A DNA stretch of 64,000 nucleotides from 2-02-FULL-55-14 sp964534125 (GTDB lineage Bacteria > Bacteroidota > Ignavibacteria > UBA10030), in NCBI GenBank assembly GCA_964534125.1, contig CAZHOJ010000005.1:62001-126000 (forward strand), given 5' to 3'. Below the pieces are notes generated by a model, which saw only the letters and a list, made by a program, of their open reading frames with translations, did not search any database and had not been told where the DNA came from. The translations under genes and the position numbers were made by a program. Position 1 is the first letter of the stretch; each line of letters begins with the position of its first letter. This document shows, piece after piece, positions 40,919-49,693 of this stretch.

Positions 40919-43200
40919 TGCGCGTCTCCATTCCGACCGTCACGCTCCACAAGGTTCGCCAGCAGTGCGTATGCCGCCGGAAGAACGTTCGCCAATTGCG
41001 GGGTGAGGTTCAGATCGATATATGTGATCGTCCCCTGTCCGAGCCGGACCGAGAACATGACGGGGGATTCTGTCCCCATGATGCGGGCATGTGTGGTGAC
41101 GATATCCGGCGGCACTTCGATGACATTCGATGCCACACGATACAGCCACCCCTCCCACGTCTCCTGGCTCAGATCGTTCGGCTCGGTGAGTGGCCCGTTC
41201 TCTCCAGCCAGTATCAGAGAATACGAAGTATCCGCTAGAAATGTCGGAGTGAATCTGCACGAGGGGAACAGGCCTGAACCGGTAAGGACCGATGCTTGCT
41301 GGTCGAGCAACACCACGTGTGCGCCGGATTCAGTAGCGGTCCGGATCCGTGCCCAGAATTCCGGCGTGTCCCAGCCGGCCAGATGGATCGACGCATCGAC
41401 CAGGATCGTCCCTGTCTGCTCCGGGAGATCCGCAGGACCAGCTATGTTCACCGCATAGCCGAGCCGCCGCAAGGCGGGATACAGCGCCGAAGAACCGGTC
41501 TGCCCCACATAGGTGACCCGCCTCCCCTCCGTCGCCGCAACGCTGAATCGCCGTGCAAGGACGTTAGCGACGGGCTGTCCGGCAACCGTCAGATCAACCA
41601 GGTACGCCCCCTCCGGTGCATCAGCCCACTTCAATCGGAGGGTGTCCTGATGTGAGGCGTCCTTGATGAACAAACGAAATCTTTGCTGATAGGAAGTCAC
41701 ATGATCGCCCCGTACAAACACCGCATCACCGACGCCATCGCGGGAATGGTTCGTCAGACGGTAGACCACCTCTTCCTCGTCGACCGCCCTTACAACCGGC
41801 GTCAGGACCTCAGCCGAGAACCGTGGTGCACCGATGAATCCCAGATCGATCCTGTATGCGAAGCTCTCCTCGGGTGTCGAGGCATGATGAACGACGAACA
41901 CATACCACGGGTCCTGAAAGACACCCCGCTGCAGACCATCGAGACTCCGCGGGAGGTCATGGGGGATCGACCCGGAGGCAAGGATCCGGAACTCCTTTCC
42001 AGGAACATAAGAGTAACTCTGCGTCTGCTGCTCGTTCACGATCCATCCCTTCCGCGTCTCCGGGAAGTGGATATCGGTGCGTCCGTTGGGATCGAGCCCG
42101 CGAATGGAGTCGATGTTCAGGTGCGTGAGCTGCCGTTCCGTAAGAATGCGCTCCGTGAGCTGCCACCAGATCCGCACATCAAGAAGGATGGTCCGGATCC
42201 GGTCCAGGTTCAATTTCCAATCGAGCAGAAATCTGCTGACCTCATCGTTGCCTCTCGCATGCTGGACGATGGCGAGGTCGACCCTCTGCATGATGTCCGC
42301 CACCGTTCGCAGGTACTCATCCCGCCGTTTTCCCCGGGGGATCGAACGGAGTCGGATAAGCTTTCCGGCTATTGCCTGAACAGAACTGTCGATCGACCGC
42401 ACGGCATCAGGAACACGTCGCTGCGGAAAGAGCTCATCCGCACCCACGATGCTACCGATCGAATCCTGCCTCCACTCGAAGCCTCGAAGGATGCGGCTCT
42501 CTCCCTCCGCTGCGATCAGGTCGCCATACACTCCCCGCAGTGAACGTACCGCCTCCCCGATCACTTTCGCCTTCTCACTCCCTCCGGGCTTCCCAGTGGG
42601 CCGGAATCCGGTCGCCATCGAGATACGGAGCGGCACCCATCCGCCACTCCTGATCGCCCTGCGGGTTGCAGACGCGATATCTGACAGGAGCGCTCGAACC
42701 ATGGGATGGTCCTGTGGAAGGTGCTCAAGCCCCGACAGGATCACTGCATCGGGCTTCGTGAACTGGACGAGCTTCTCCCATCGGGTCCGCACAGTGTCCG
42801 CCGGCCAGTCCGCACGAACACGCTCGACGGTCGAGGCAGCATCGATGAACGGAAGATTCAGAAAGGTATGCCCCGAACCTGACATCTCTGCGATCCCGAA
42901 TGCCCTCTCCCTCCAGCGGGCTGCGAGCTGATTCGGATAGGGCATCCCACGGCCGTCCGCACGTCCTTCGCCGTTCGTCAGATACGCGAGATGGACCGAG
43001 GCCCTCCTGGCAAGCCGGGCCTCAGCGATCCGCCCCGGGTCCTCATCCGATGGTGCGAGCATGACGAAGAGAATCCTCTGGTTGGACCTCAGCTCCCGCG
43101 CGGCAAGATCGAGATCATCCACGGTATTCCCGTCTGAAGAAACGAACTGTGCCGACAGTGTCGACGACATGCTGAAAAGAAACAGGAAGAAATATCGCAC
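40915..43200 (-). CDS. Large secreted protein with a degenerate PIG-L-like deacetylase domain
   Basis: A 761-residue exported protein. The GTG at 43200 is chosen because AGGAAAG lies just upstream and a signal peptide follows (YFFLFLFSMSSTLSAQ); the frame further up runs into serA. Residues 42-190 resemble a PIG-L/LmbE deacetylase: ILFVMLAPSDEDP (the HPDDE metal motif without its His), VHLAYLTNGEG, RWRERA, and HLPQDHPMV (usual HPDH). The loss of the first His suggests reduced or no zinc-deacetylase activity. The remaining 500 residues include beta-sandwich repeats and a C-terminal Rossmann-like part (YVGQTGSSALYPALRRLGY, HVVLLDQQASVLTGSG) like a glutamine-amidotransferase-type fold. Function unknown. 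Confidence 0.72.
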   Translation of the reverse strand: MRYFFLFLFSMSSTLSAQFVSSDGNTVDDLDLAARELRSNQRILFVMLAPSDEDPGRIAEARLARRASVHLAYLTNGEGRADGRGMPYPNQLAARWRERAFGIAEMSGSGHTFLNLPFIDAASTVERVRADWPADTVRTRWEKLVQFTKPDAVILSGLEHLPQDHPMVRALLSDIASATRRAIRSGGWVPLRISMATGFRPTGKPGGSEKAKVIGEAVRSLRGVYGDLIAAEGESRILRGFEWRQDSIGSIVGADELFPQRRVPDAVRSIDSSVQAIAGKLIRLRSIPRGKRRDEYLRTVADIMQRVDLAIVQHARGNDEVSRFLLDWKLNLDRIRTILLDVRIWWQLTERILTERQLTHLNIDSIRGLDPNGRTDIHFPETRKGWIVNEQQTQSYSYVPGKEFRILASGSIPHDLPRSLDGLQRGVFQDPWYVFVVHHASTPEESFAYRIDLGFIGAPRFSAEVLTPVVRAVDEEEVVYRLTNHSRDGVGDAVFVRGDHVTSYQQRFRLFIKDASHQDTLRLKWADAPEGAYLVDLTVAGQPVANVLARRFSVAATEGRRVTYVGQTGSSALYPALRRLGYAVNIAGPADLPEQTGTILVDASIHLAGWDTPEFWARIRTATESGAHVVLLDQQASVLTGSGLFPSCRFTPTFLADTSYSLILAGENGPLTEPNDLSQETWEGWLYRVASNVIEVPPDIVTTHARIMGTESPVMFSVRLGQGTITYIDLNLTPQLANVLPAAYALLANLVERDGRNGDAQ

Positions 43201-43318
43201 GTGCTTTCCTAGATTGATGCGTGGATGACTGATCGCACGGACCGGAACATGGGTCCGGCGCCGGACGGAGCGTCGAACCGGAGCAGCGTCCCCTGGACGC
43301 AGGATCAGCCGTAGATTG

Positions 43319-44896
43319 TCAGAAGGAAGCCCTCTGAACCTCGGACAGGCCCTCCATCTCCCCCAACGAGGCGAACAGGTCATCCGGTATCGGGCTGTCC
43401 ACGCTGATGACCGTCAGGGCTGTTTCGCCGCGCTTCTGGCGGCCGAGTGACAGGCCGGCAATATTGATGCCCGCGGCAGCGAGTTTGGAACCTACCTGTG
43501 CGAGCATGCCGGGCTTGTCGACGTTCTTATAGAGAAGGACATGACCTTCTGGATTCACTTCGAGGCCGTATCCATCGCATTCCACGAGCCGCTGAAGCGT
43601 ATTCCCGAAGATGGTCCCGCTGAAAGATCTGGTCCCCTTGTCTGTCTGGGCCACCACGGAAACGAGGTGTGTGTACGTCGGATGCTGAGCCTCGTAGCGG
43701 TCTTCGACCGTCAGTCCCATGTCCTTCGCGATCACAGGTGCATTGATGTAGTTGACCGGTTCCGCAAGCAGATGGCCCAGCACTCCCTTCTGCACGGCGG
43801 CCGAAACAGCTTCCGAGGAACCGGACGGGAACGTTCCCGCCAGGCTGATCGTGAGCTTTCGCAGCTTGCCAGCAAGAAGCTGGCCATGCAGGCTTCCGAG
43901 CCGTTCTGCGAGCGTGATGAACGGTCGCAGTTCCTTCTTGTACAGATGCCTGATCGCCTCACCGTTGACAGCCCCTGCGATCCCCTTCTCATTGAGGACA
44001 TCCACGAGCTGGAGAGCGATCTGACGGGCAACCTTCTCCTGCGCCTCATCGGTCGAGGCACCAAGATGGGGCGTACCGATGAACCGTGGATGCGTCAGGA
44101 GCGGTGATGCGGAAGGCGGCTCGGACACGAAGACATCAGCCGCGTACCCCCCCACCTGACCGCTGTTCATCGCCATGAGCACCGCTTCCTCGTTGACGAT
44201 CCCTCCGCGGGCACAGTTCACGATCCGAACGCCGGGCCGGCAGGCCGCGAGCGTCTTCTCGCTGAGCAGGTCCCGCGTCTCATCATTGAGCGGCGTATGA
44301 ACGGTGATGATATCCGACTGACGATAGATCTCATCCAGGGAGACCAGCTCAATGTGGCTCCTGGCAGCCACGTCCTCCGAGAGGACCGGATCATAGCCGA
44401 TGGTCCGCATGCCGAATCCCTGGCAGCGAATGGCCACTTCCCTGCCGACCTTTCCCAGGCCCACGATACCGATGGTCTTCCCGAACAGCTCCATGCCCAC
44501 ATATGATTTCCTGTCCCACTTCCCCTGCCGAAGCGATTCATTCGCCTGCGGGATGTTCCTGGCAAGGGACAGAAGCATCGACATGGTGTGCTCCGCCGTC
44601 GAGACAGTGTTCCCACCCGGCGTGTTCATGACAAGAATACCGCGCCTCGTCGCCGCATGAACATCGATGTTGTCGACGCCCGCTCCGGCCCTTCCGATCA
44701 CCTTCAGGCTCGATGCAGCCTCGATGATCTCTGCAGTGACCTTTGTGGCACTCCTGACGACAAGCGCATCGTAGGAGGTTATCTCCTTCGCCAGCTCTGC
44801 CGGCTTCATCCCTGTCTTGTTGACGACCTCGAACCCTGCCTTTTCCAGTTCATCCGTACAGACCTTCTCAACACTGTCGCTGATGAGGATCTTCAT
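43319..44896 (-). CDS. serA: D-3-phosphoglycerate dehydrogenase
   Basis: A 525-residue long-form enzyme that opens serine synthesis by oxidising 3-phosphoglycerate. The Rossmann motif is GIVGLGKVGREVA; substrate and catalytic residues are in RSATKVTAEII, NCARGGIVNEEA and HLGASTDEAQ. An intervening domain and a C-terminal ACT domain (LLYKNVDKPGMLAQVGSKLAAAGINIA) allow allosteric control by serine. ATG 44896 is set by GGAG upstream and overlaps the aminotransferase stop by four bases. The 118 bases between its stop and the next gene hold a GC palindrome but no clear terminator. Confidence 0.96.
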   Translation of the reverse strand: MKILISDSVEKVCTDELEKAGFEVVNKTGMKPAELAKEITSYDALVVRSATKVTAEIIEAASSLKVIGRAGAGVDNIDVHAATRRGILVMNTPGGNTVSTAEHTMSMLLSLARNIPQANESLRQGKWDRKSYVGMELFGKTIGIVGLGKVGREVAIRCQGFGMRTIGYDPVLSEDVAARSHIELVSLDEIYRQSDIITVHTPLNDETRDLLSEKTLAACRPGVRIVNCARGGIVNEEAVLMAMNSGQVGGYAADVFVSEPPSASPLLTHPRFIGTPHLGASTDEAQEKVARQIALQLVDVLNEKGIAGAVNGEAIRHLYKKELRPFITLAERLGSLHGQLLAGKLRKLTISLAGTFPSGSSEAVSAAVQKGVLGHLLAEPVNYINAPVIAKDMGLTVEDRYEAQHPTYTHLVSVVAQTDKGTRSFSGTIFGNTLQRLVECDGYGLEVNPEGHVLLYKNVDKPGMLAQVGSKLAAAGINIAGLSLGRQKRGETALTVISVDSPIPDDLFASLGEMEGLSEVQRASF

Positions 44897-46050
44897 GGTT
44901 CGCTCTCCATTCGTTGCAGCGTGCGCATGACCTCGCCGACCCCCTTGCCGAGATCGACGCCATATCCGACGGATGACAGAGACCACTCGAGGGCGGCCAT
45001 GACGGTCACCATATCGAGCTGGTCATAGTATCCCAGGTGGGATACCCTGAAGATCCTTCCCTTATAATCATCCTGTCCGCCTGCGATGGTGATGCCGAAG
45101 GTACCTTTCAGCACCTTGTTGAACGAGCCCCATTCGATCCCCTCTGGCACCCAGACCGGCGTGACGGCATACGACGGCGTCTCTGAGAAAAGCCTCAGAC
45201 CGATCGCCTCTATGCCCGCCCGAAGCGCTGTCGCGAGCATCCGATGGCGACGCCAGATATTCTCGATCCCTTCCTCCCGGATCATCCGGAGAGCCCGGTC
45301 GACGCCCACAACGAGGGACACAGCAGGGGTGAACGGCGTATCGTTCTTCGCATGCGATGCCAGCGCCTTTGTGAGGTCAAAGTAGAATCCCCGCGCCTTC
45401 GTTTTCTGCGCAGCAGCGATGGCGCGTTCGCTCAGTGCAATGAAGGAGAGGCCCGGCGGGATCATCAGTCCCTTCTGCGAACCCGTCACGCACACGTCGA
45501 TGCCCCAATCGTCGAACCGCATCTCGTGCGCGCCGACCGCTGTGATGCCATCGACGCAGACGAGAGCATCGGATTCCTCACGGATGATCTTCGCAAGGCT
45601 CTTGACGTCGGTCGCTGCTCCCGTCGACGTCTCGGAATGGACCAGATAGACCGCCTTTGCGCCGGGGTGTTCCTTCAGGGCCGATCGGATCATGTCAGGG
45701 GTCGGGGCCTTCCCCCATTCGACCTTGAGTTCGACCGGCGTGAGGCCGAACGCGCGGGGCATCTTCACCCACCGCTCGCCGAACTTGCCGCCATTCGCGG
45801 CAATGATCGTGTCGCCTGGCGAGAACAGGCTCGCGAACGAGGATTCCATCGCCCCTGTTCCCGATGCCGTGAAGACGATGACCGGCTGTTTCGTCTGGAA
45901 GAGATACCGAAGATTCTCGTGGACCCTGGTGAGGATCTCCTGAAACTCCGGATTCCGGTGGTGGATCATGGGCTGGGCCATGTCGAGCATGACCGGTTCA
46001 GGGACAGGCGTCGGCCCTGGTGTAAAAAGTCTCTTTTTCATGGGGCTCAT
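44893..46050 (-). CDS. Class V aminotransferase, probable phosphoserine aminotransferase
   Basis: A 385-residue fold-type I PLP enzyme of the alanine-glyoxylate/serine-pyruvate aminotransferase group. It has LFTPGPTPVPEPV at the N-terminus, HRNPEFQEIL, SGTGAMESSF, VDGITAVGA and the PLP lysine in VTGSQKGLMIPPG. It is not the classical SerC sequence family. Tight coupling to serA (four-base overlap) and a shared promoter make phosphoserine transamination the most likely reaction. Either ATG 46050 or ATG 46041 could be the start; the ATG at 46095 lies upstream of the predicted transcription start and is rejected. Confidence 0.85.
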   Translation of the reverse strand: MSPMKKRLFTPGPTPVPEPVMLDMAQPMIHHRNPEFQEILTRVHENLRYLFQTKQPVIVFTASGTGAMESSFASLFSPGDTIIAANGGKFGERWVKMPRAFGLTPVELKVEWGKAPTPDMIRSALKEHPGAKAVYLVHSETSTGAATDVKSLAKIIREESDALVCVDGITAVGAHEMRFDDWGIDVCVTGSQKGLMIPPGLSFIALSERAIAAAQKTKARGFYFDLTKALASHAKNDTPFTPAVSLVVGVDRALRMIREEGIENIWRRHRMLATALRAGIEAIGLRLFSETPSYAVTPVWVPEGIEWGSFNKVLKGTFGITIAGGQDDYKGRIFRVSHLGYYDQLDMVTVMAALEWSLSSVGYGVDLGKGVGEVMRTLQRMESEP

Positions 46051-46095
46051 GGCGTCAAGTGTCGGATGTATACGGAGGACGAACGGTGAACGCAT

Positions 46096-46124
46096 AAACT
46101 AGGGGGAGATTCAGCGAGATGCAA
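46096..46124 (-). promoter_or_regulatory. Predicted promoter of the serine biosynthesis operon
   Basis: Minus strand TTGCAT (46119-46124), 17-base spacer, TAGTTT (46096-46101), about 40 bases ahead of ATG 46050. Confidence 0.5.
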
Positions 46125-46148
46125 TGGAACGGCACCGCCGGTAAATGC

Positions 46149-46173
46149 AAAGCCGGGCACGAGGCCCGGCTTT
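46149..46173. terminator. Hairpin terminator between engB and the serine operon
   Basis: A perfect 10-bp stem (46149-46158 with 46164-46173) and 5-base loop. The T run is best on the + strand (five T); on the minus strand, the direction of engB, it reads TTTGCATTT. It is the natural end of the long ribosomal transcript, 26 bases after engB. Confidence 0.75.
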
Positions 46174-46198
46174 TTCAATGGGATGGTCCGGTGCGGAG

Positions 46199-46828
46199 TC
46201 AGACAGCCTTCTTCTTCGTCTGTTTCTTCGATTCGAGCCGGCCTCCGATGACCTTGAGCAGGTCGGAGCGGCCATTCGTCTTGATGATCGAGAAGGGGAC
46301 GATACCGTGGCAGCAACCGTCCGCGATCTGGCCGTGGAACCGTTCCTGATATCCTTCGATGGTCTTACCCAGCTTGCTGACGGGCAGTTTGTCGGCCTTG
46401 GTCAGGACGAGGATGTACGGGACCTCGTAGTACTCCAGCCAGTCCATCATCATCAGGTCGAGCGGTGTCGGCTCCTGCCGCGCGTCGATGAGCTGCATCG
46501 CAAGCTTGATAGGCTCGCCGCGCTGCAGGAACTCCTCGATGAGCTTCTTCCAGCCGGCGCGCATCTGCTCGGGGACTTTCGCGTAGCCATATCCCGGCAG
46601 GTCGACGAAGTAGAACTCATTATTGATGATGTAGTAGTTGATCTCACGCGTCTTCCCCGGGGTCGCGCTCGATCGGGCCAGGGCTTTCTTGTTCGCGAGC
46701 TTGTTCAGGAGGGACGACTTGCCGACATTCGAACGGCCGATGAACACGATCTCGTTGAGCTCGTTCTTCGGCAGTTGCGAGAGGTCCGCTACCCCCTGAA
46801 GGAATTCTGCAGACGTGATCTTGACCAT
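46199..46828 (-). CDS. engB: Ribosome biogenesis GTPase YsxC/EngB
   Basis: A 209-residue GTPase needed for 50S subunit maturation. G1 is GRSNVGKSSLLN, G3 is FVDLPGYGYA, G4 is LTKADK, and G5 lies near PFSII. The N-terminal ITSAEFLQGVADLSQLP matches the family. The C-terminus is short and Lys-rich (ESKKQTKKKAV). It follows rplQ by 105 bases, a position that fits its role in large-subunit assembly. Confidence 0.95.
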   Translation of the reverse strand: MVKITSAEFLQGVADLSQLPKNELNEIVFIGRSNVGKSSLLNKLANKKALARSSATPGKTREINYYIINNEFYFVDLPGYGYAKVPEQMRAGWKKLIEEFLQRGEPIKLAMQLIDARQEPTPLDLMMMDWLEYYEVPYILVLTKADKLPVSKLGKTIEGYQERFHGQIADGCCHGIVPFSIIKTNGRSDLLKVIGGRLESKKQTKKKAV

Positions 46829-46915
46829 ATTCCTACCTCATGTTGCTGAAAAACATTCATCCCGGCGCGATGCCTGGGTCTGGTGCTGCGCGATGGCACG
46901 TGGCCACCGCGGGAC

Positions 46916-46932
46916 CGGGTCGCAGCGACCCG
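46916..46932 (-). other. Hairpin immediately after rplQ
   Basis: A 7-bp stem with a 3-base loop (46916-46922 with 46926-46932) begins one base after the rplQ stop. There is no T run, so it is not a standard intrinsic terminator; it may stabilise the 3' end or cause pausing before engB. Confidence 0.35.
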
Positions 46933-46933
46933 A

Positions 46934-47521
46934 TCAGGCCTTGGACGATGCCCCGCCCTTCGCTGCCTTCTTCTTCGGTTTCGCCTTTGCCTTTCCTTCC
47001 GATTCCGGCTCGGCCACCCCTTCGGGTGCTGTCTCTGCAGATGCCTCTGCAGCAGCTGCCTCAGCCTTCGGCTCGGCTTTGCGCGCCTTCTTTGTGGCAG
47101 CTTTCTTCGCCTTGGAGGTCTTCTCTGCACCAACCTGGAAATCGACGAGCTCGATGATGGCCATTTCCGCGCCATCCCCCTGTCGCCGCCCCAGCTTGAT
47201 CACGCGGGTATAGCCACCGGGCCGGGTCGCAACCTTCGGTGCGACCTCATTGAAGAGCGTTGTCACCGCTTTCCGGTCGCGCAGGAGCGAGAAGACATGA
47301 CGACGCGCATGGACGTTCAATCCCGTCCCCTCGGTCTCGCGGGCAACAGCATTCTTCGCCTTTGTGATAAGCCGTTCGACGACATTCCGTGTTTCTTTCG
47401 CCTTGGCGACGGTGGTCGTGATGCGTTTATGCTCCAGGAGCGACACGCTCAGCGCCGAGAGCGTGGCCTTGCGGTGGCTTGCCGTCCGTTTGAGCTTCCT
47501 GCCTACTTTGCCGTGTCGCAT
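46934..47521 (-). CDS. rplQ: 50S ribosomal protein L17 with long basic tail
   Basis: A 195-residue protein. The N-terminal 115 residues are standard L17 (MRHGKVGRKLKRTASHRKA, THKR-type ITTTVAKAKETRNVVERLITKAK, RPGGYTRVIKLG). Residues 125-195 form a Lys/Ala/Glu-rich low-complexity tail not found in E. coli L17. It follows rpoA by 27 bases, the usual end of the alpha operon. Confidence 0.97.
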   Translation of the reverse strand: MRHGKVGRKLKRTASHRKATLSALSVSLLEHKRITTTVAKAKETRNVVERLITKAKNAVARETEGTGLNVHARRHVFSLLRDRKAVTTLFNEVAPKVATRPGGYTRVIKLGRRQGDGAEMAIIELVDFQVGAEKTSKAKKAATKKARKAEPKAEAAAAEASAETAPEGVAEPESEGKAKAKPKKKAAKGGASSKA

Positions 47522-47548
47522 GATATCGTTTCCTTAAGGTCCTGATGC

Positions 47549-48538
47549 TTACTCTGCGCCGTCGTTCACGTACTTATCGACGTCCATCCCGAACACGAGG
47601 CCGTGCTGTTCCACGATCTCGGACAGCTCGGCGAGGGACTTCCGGCCGAAGTTCCGGAACTTCAGCAGCTCAGATTCGGTCCGTCGCACAAGGTCGCCAA
47701 GCGTCTTGATGTTGGCCGACCGCAGACAATTATGCGACCGGACGGAGAGCTCGAGCTCGTCGACGGAGGTACGGAGAATCTTGCGAAGGCGGAGCACCTC
47801 TCCCTCCTGCTCACTCGCACCCTTGTCGGCCTCCGGCTCCTGTCCGAAATTGATGAAGAGCTGGATGTGATCGCGAAGGATCTTCCCGGCCTGTGTGATC
47901 GCCTCTTCCGCCGTGATCGAACCGTCCGTCTCGAGGTCGAGGATGAGCTTCTCGAAGTCTGTCTGGCCCCCGACACGCGTCGGTTCGACCGTGAAGCGGA
48001 CGTTCTTGATGGGAGTGAAGATGGAGTCGATCGGGATCGTGCCGATGGGCTCGTCTGTGGCCTTGTTCTCTTCCGCGGCGACATATCCTTTGCCGCGGCC
48101 GAACCTGAGCTCAAGGTCGAAATCAGCATCCTTGTTGAGCTCGGCCAGGACGGCATCGGGGTTCAGGATCTCGACCTCCGAGGAGGCCTTCTGAATGTCC
48201 CCGGCGGTGAAGGTTCCCGGACCCTTGACGGGGACCGTGATCTTCGTCGTCTTCTTGCTGGCGAGACGCAGGCGCACCTGCTTCAGATTCAGGATGAAAT
48301 CCGAGACGTCCTCCACCATGCCCTTGATCGTCGAGAACTCGTGCTGAATGCCCTCGACACGGATCGCCGTGATGGCGGACCCGGGGAGCGACGACAGCAG
48401 GACCCGACGGAGCGAGTTGCCCATCGTGACCCCGAAGCCTTTCTCCAGCGGCTGAAGGATGAACCGCCCGAAGGTGGCAGAGTAAGTTTCCTGGTCGACC
48501 TCGACCTTTTCCGGCATTTGGACCAATGATGTGCTCAT
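47549..48538 (-). CDS. rpoA: RNA polymerase alpha subunit
   Basis: A 329-residue subunit. The N-terminal dimerisation domain (FGRFILQPLEKGFGVTMGNSLRRVLLSSLPG) is followed by a flexible Glu-rich linker (about 235-250) and the C-terminal DNA/activator-binding domain (SVDELELSVRSHNCL...NIKTLGDLV..LLKFRNFGRKSLAEL). Both domains are complete. It lies between rpsD and rplQ. Confidence 0.99.
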   Translation of the reverse strand: MSTSLVQMPEKVEVDQETYSATFGRFILQPLEKGFGVTMGNSLRRVLLSSLPGSAITAIRVEGIQHEFSTIKGMVEDVSDFILNLKQVRLRLASKKTTKITVPVKGPGTFTAGDIQKASSEVEILNPDAVLAELNKDADFDLELRFGRGKGYVAAEENKATDEPIGTIPIDSIFTPIKNVRFTVEPTRVGGQTDFEKLILDLETDGSITAEEAITQAGKILRDHIQLFINFGQEPEADKGASEQEGEVLRLRKILRTSVDELELSVRSHNCLRSANIKTLGDLVRRTESELLKFRNFGRKSLAELSEIVEQHGLVFGMDVDKYVNDGAE

Positions 48539-48614
48539 ATGTTCTCTAGGAATCCCTGAATTCCGTCAGGGTGCTTCCGGATAGACGCGTCCGGGGAGAG
48601 ACCTCCCGCCCGGA

Positions 48615-49244
48615 CTACTTGGAATACAATTCGACGATGAGTTGCTCGTTCGCGTTCAGCGGCACTTCGGTCCGTTCCGGGATGTTCAGGAACGTTCCGG
48701 TCATGGTTGCCTTGTCAAGGCTCAACCACGGAGACAGCGCGTTGTCCTTCATACGCTTCATGGCCGAATGGATGATGTCCAGCTTACGGCTCTTCTCGCG
48801 GACCTGGATCACGTCCCCGGCCTTCAGCAGGAATGAGGGAATGTCGACCGGCCGGTTGTTCACGGTGAAATGCCGGTGCAGAATCAGCTGACGGGCCGAC
48901 TTTCTCGACGGAGCAAGCCCCAGCCGATAGATGACGTTGTCGAACCGGCGCTCGAGGAGCTTGACCAGCGCATCGCCGGTCTTTCCGGTCTGCCGGTTGG
49001 CGCGTTCGAAGTAGTTGTGGAACTGCTTCTCGACCAGGCCGTACATCCTGCGGATCTTCTGTTTCTCGCGCAGCTGCACACCGTATTCCGAGATCCGCTG
49101 GCGACGGGACTGCCCGTGCTGCCCAGGAGGATAGCCGCGCTTGTCGAACGGACACTTCTCGGTATAGCATTTCGTGCCTTTAAGGAACAGCTTCTGCCGC
49201 TCCCGTCTGCACAGTTTACAGCTGGCGTCTGTGTAGCGTGCCAT
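48615..49244 (-). CDS. rpsD: 30S ribosomal protein S4 (zinc-binding form)
   Basis: A 209-residue 16S rRNA-binding protein that starts 30S assembly. The N-terminus keeps four cysteines (CKLC near the start, then CYTEKC), the zinc-binding C+ form. The S4 RNA-binding fold spans RFDNVIYRLGLAPSRKSARQLILHRHFTVNNRPVD-type residues near 95-155. ATG 49244 is set by AGGAGAC; the longer frame to 49298 overlaps rpsK. Gap to rpoA is 76 bases, the largest inside the cluster up to this point. Confidence 0.98.
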   Translation of the reverse strand: MARYTDASCKLCRRERQKLFLKGTKCYTEKCPFDKRGYPPGQHGQSRRQRISEYGVQLREKQKIRRMYGLVEKQFHNYFERANRQTGKTGDALVKLLERRFDNVIYRLGLAPSRKSARQLILHRHFTVNNRPVDIPSFLLKAGDVIQVREKSRKLDIIHSAMKRMKDNALSPWLSLDKATMTGTFLNIPERTEVPLNANEQLIVELYSK

Positions 49245-49267
49245 ACGTCTCCTATTCTCCTCCTGTC

Positions 49268-49666
49268 TTAGACCCTGCGCCGTTTCGGCGGCCGGCACCC
49301 ATTATGCGGCACCGGGGTGATATCCTTGATCAACGAGATCTCGAGCCCCGCCGTCTGGAGGGCACGGACCGCTGCCTCCCGTCCGCCGCCGGGTCCCTTG
49401 ATGTAGACCTCGACCTTCCGAAGGCCCAGGTCGTACGCCTCCTTCGCTGCAATGTCCGCGGCCGTCTGTGCGGCATACGGCGTGCTCTTGCGGGAGCCCT
49501 TGAACCCGTTCTTGCCGGACGTCGACCATGCGATGACGTTCCCGTATGTATCGGTCAGCGTCACGATGGTGTTGTTGAAGGTCGCCTTCACGAACGCTTT
49601 GCCGTTCGAATCGACATGGACCTTCTTGCGCTTACGCGTGACCGGTGCAGAGGTTTGTTTTGCCAC
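49268..49666 (-). CDS. rpsK: 30S ribosomal protein S11
   Basis: A 132-residue platform protein. FVKATFNNTIVTLTDTYGN, WSTSGKNGFKGSRKSTPYAAQ and the terminal DITPVPHNGCRPPKRRRV are diagnostic. Standard length, 27 bases after rpsM and 23 before rpsD. Confidence 0.98.
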   Translation of the reverse strand: MAKQTSAPVTRKRKKVHVDSNGKAFVKATFNNTIVTLTDTYGNVIAWSTSGKNGFKGSRKSTPYAAQTAADIAAKEAYDLGLRKVEVYIKGPGGGREAAVRALQTAGLEISLIKDITPVPHNGCRPPKRRRV

Positions 49667-49693
49667 GATATTCTCCTTGGTTCCTCGGTATCC

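Noticed and set aside
43201..43318. GC palindrome between serA and the PIG-L-like gene as a terminator
   Set aside because: The inverted repeat is short and no T run follows on the minus strand.
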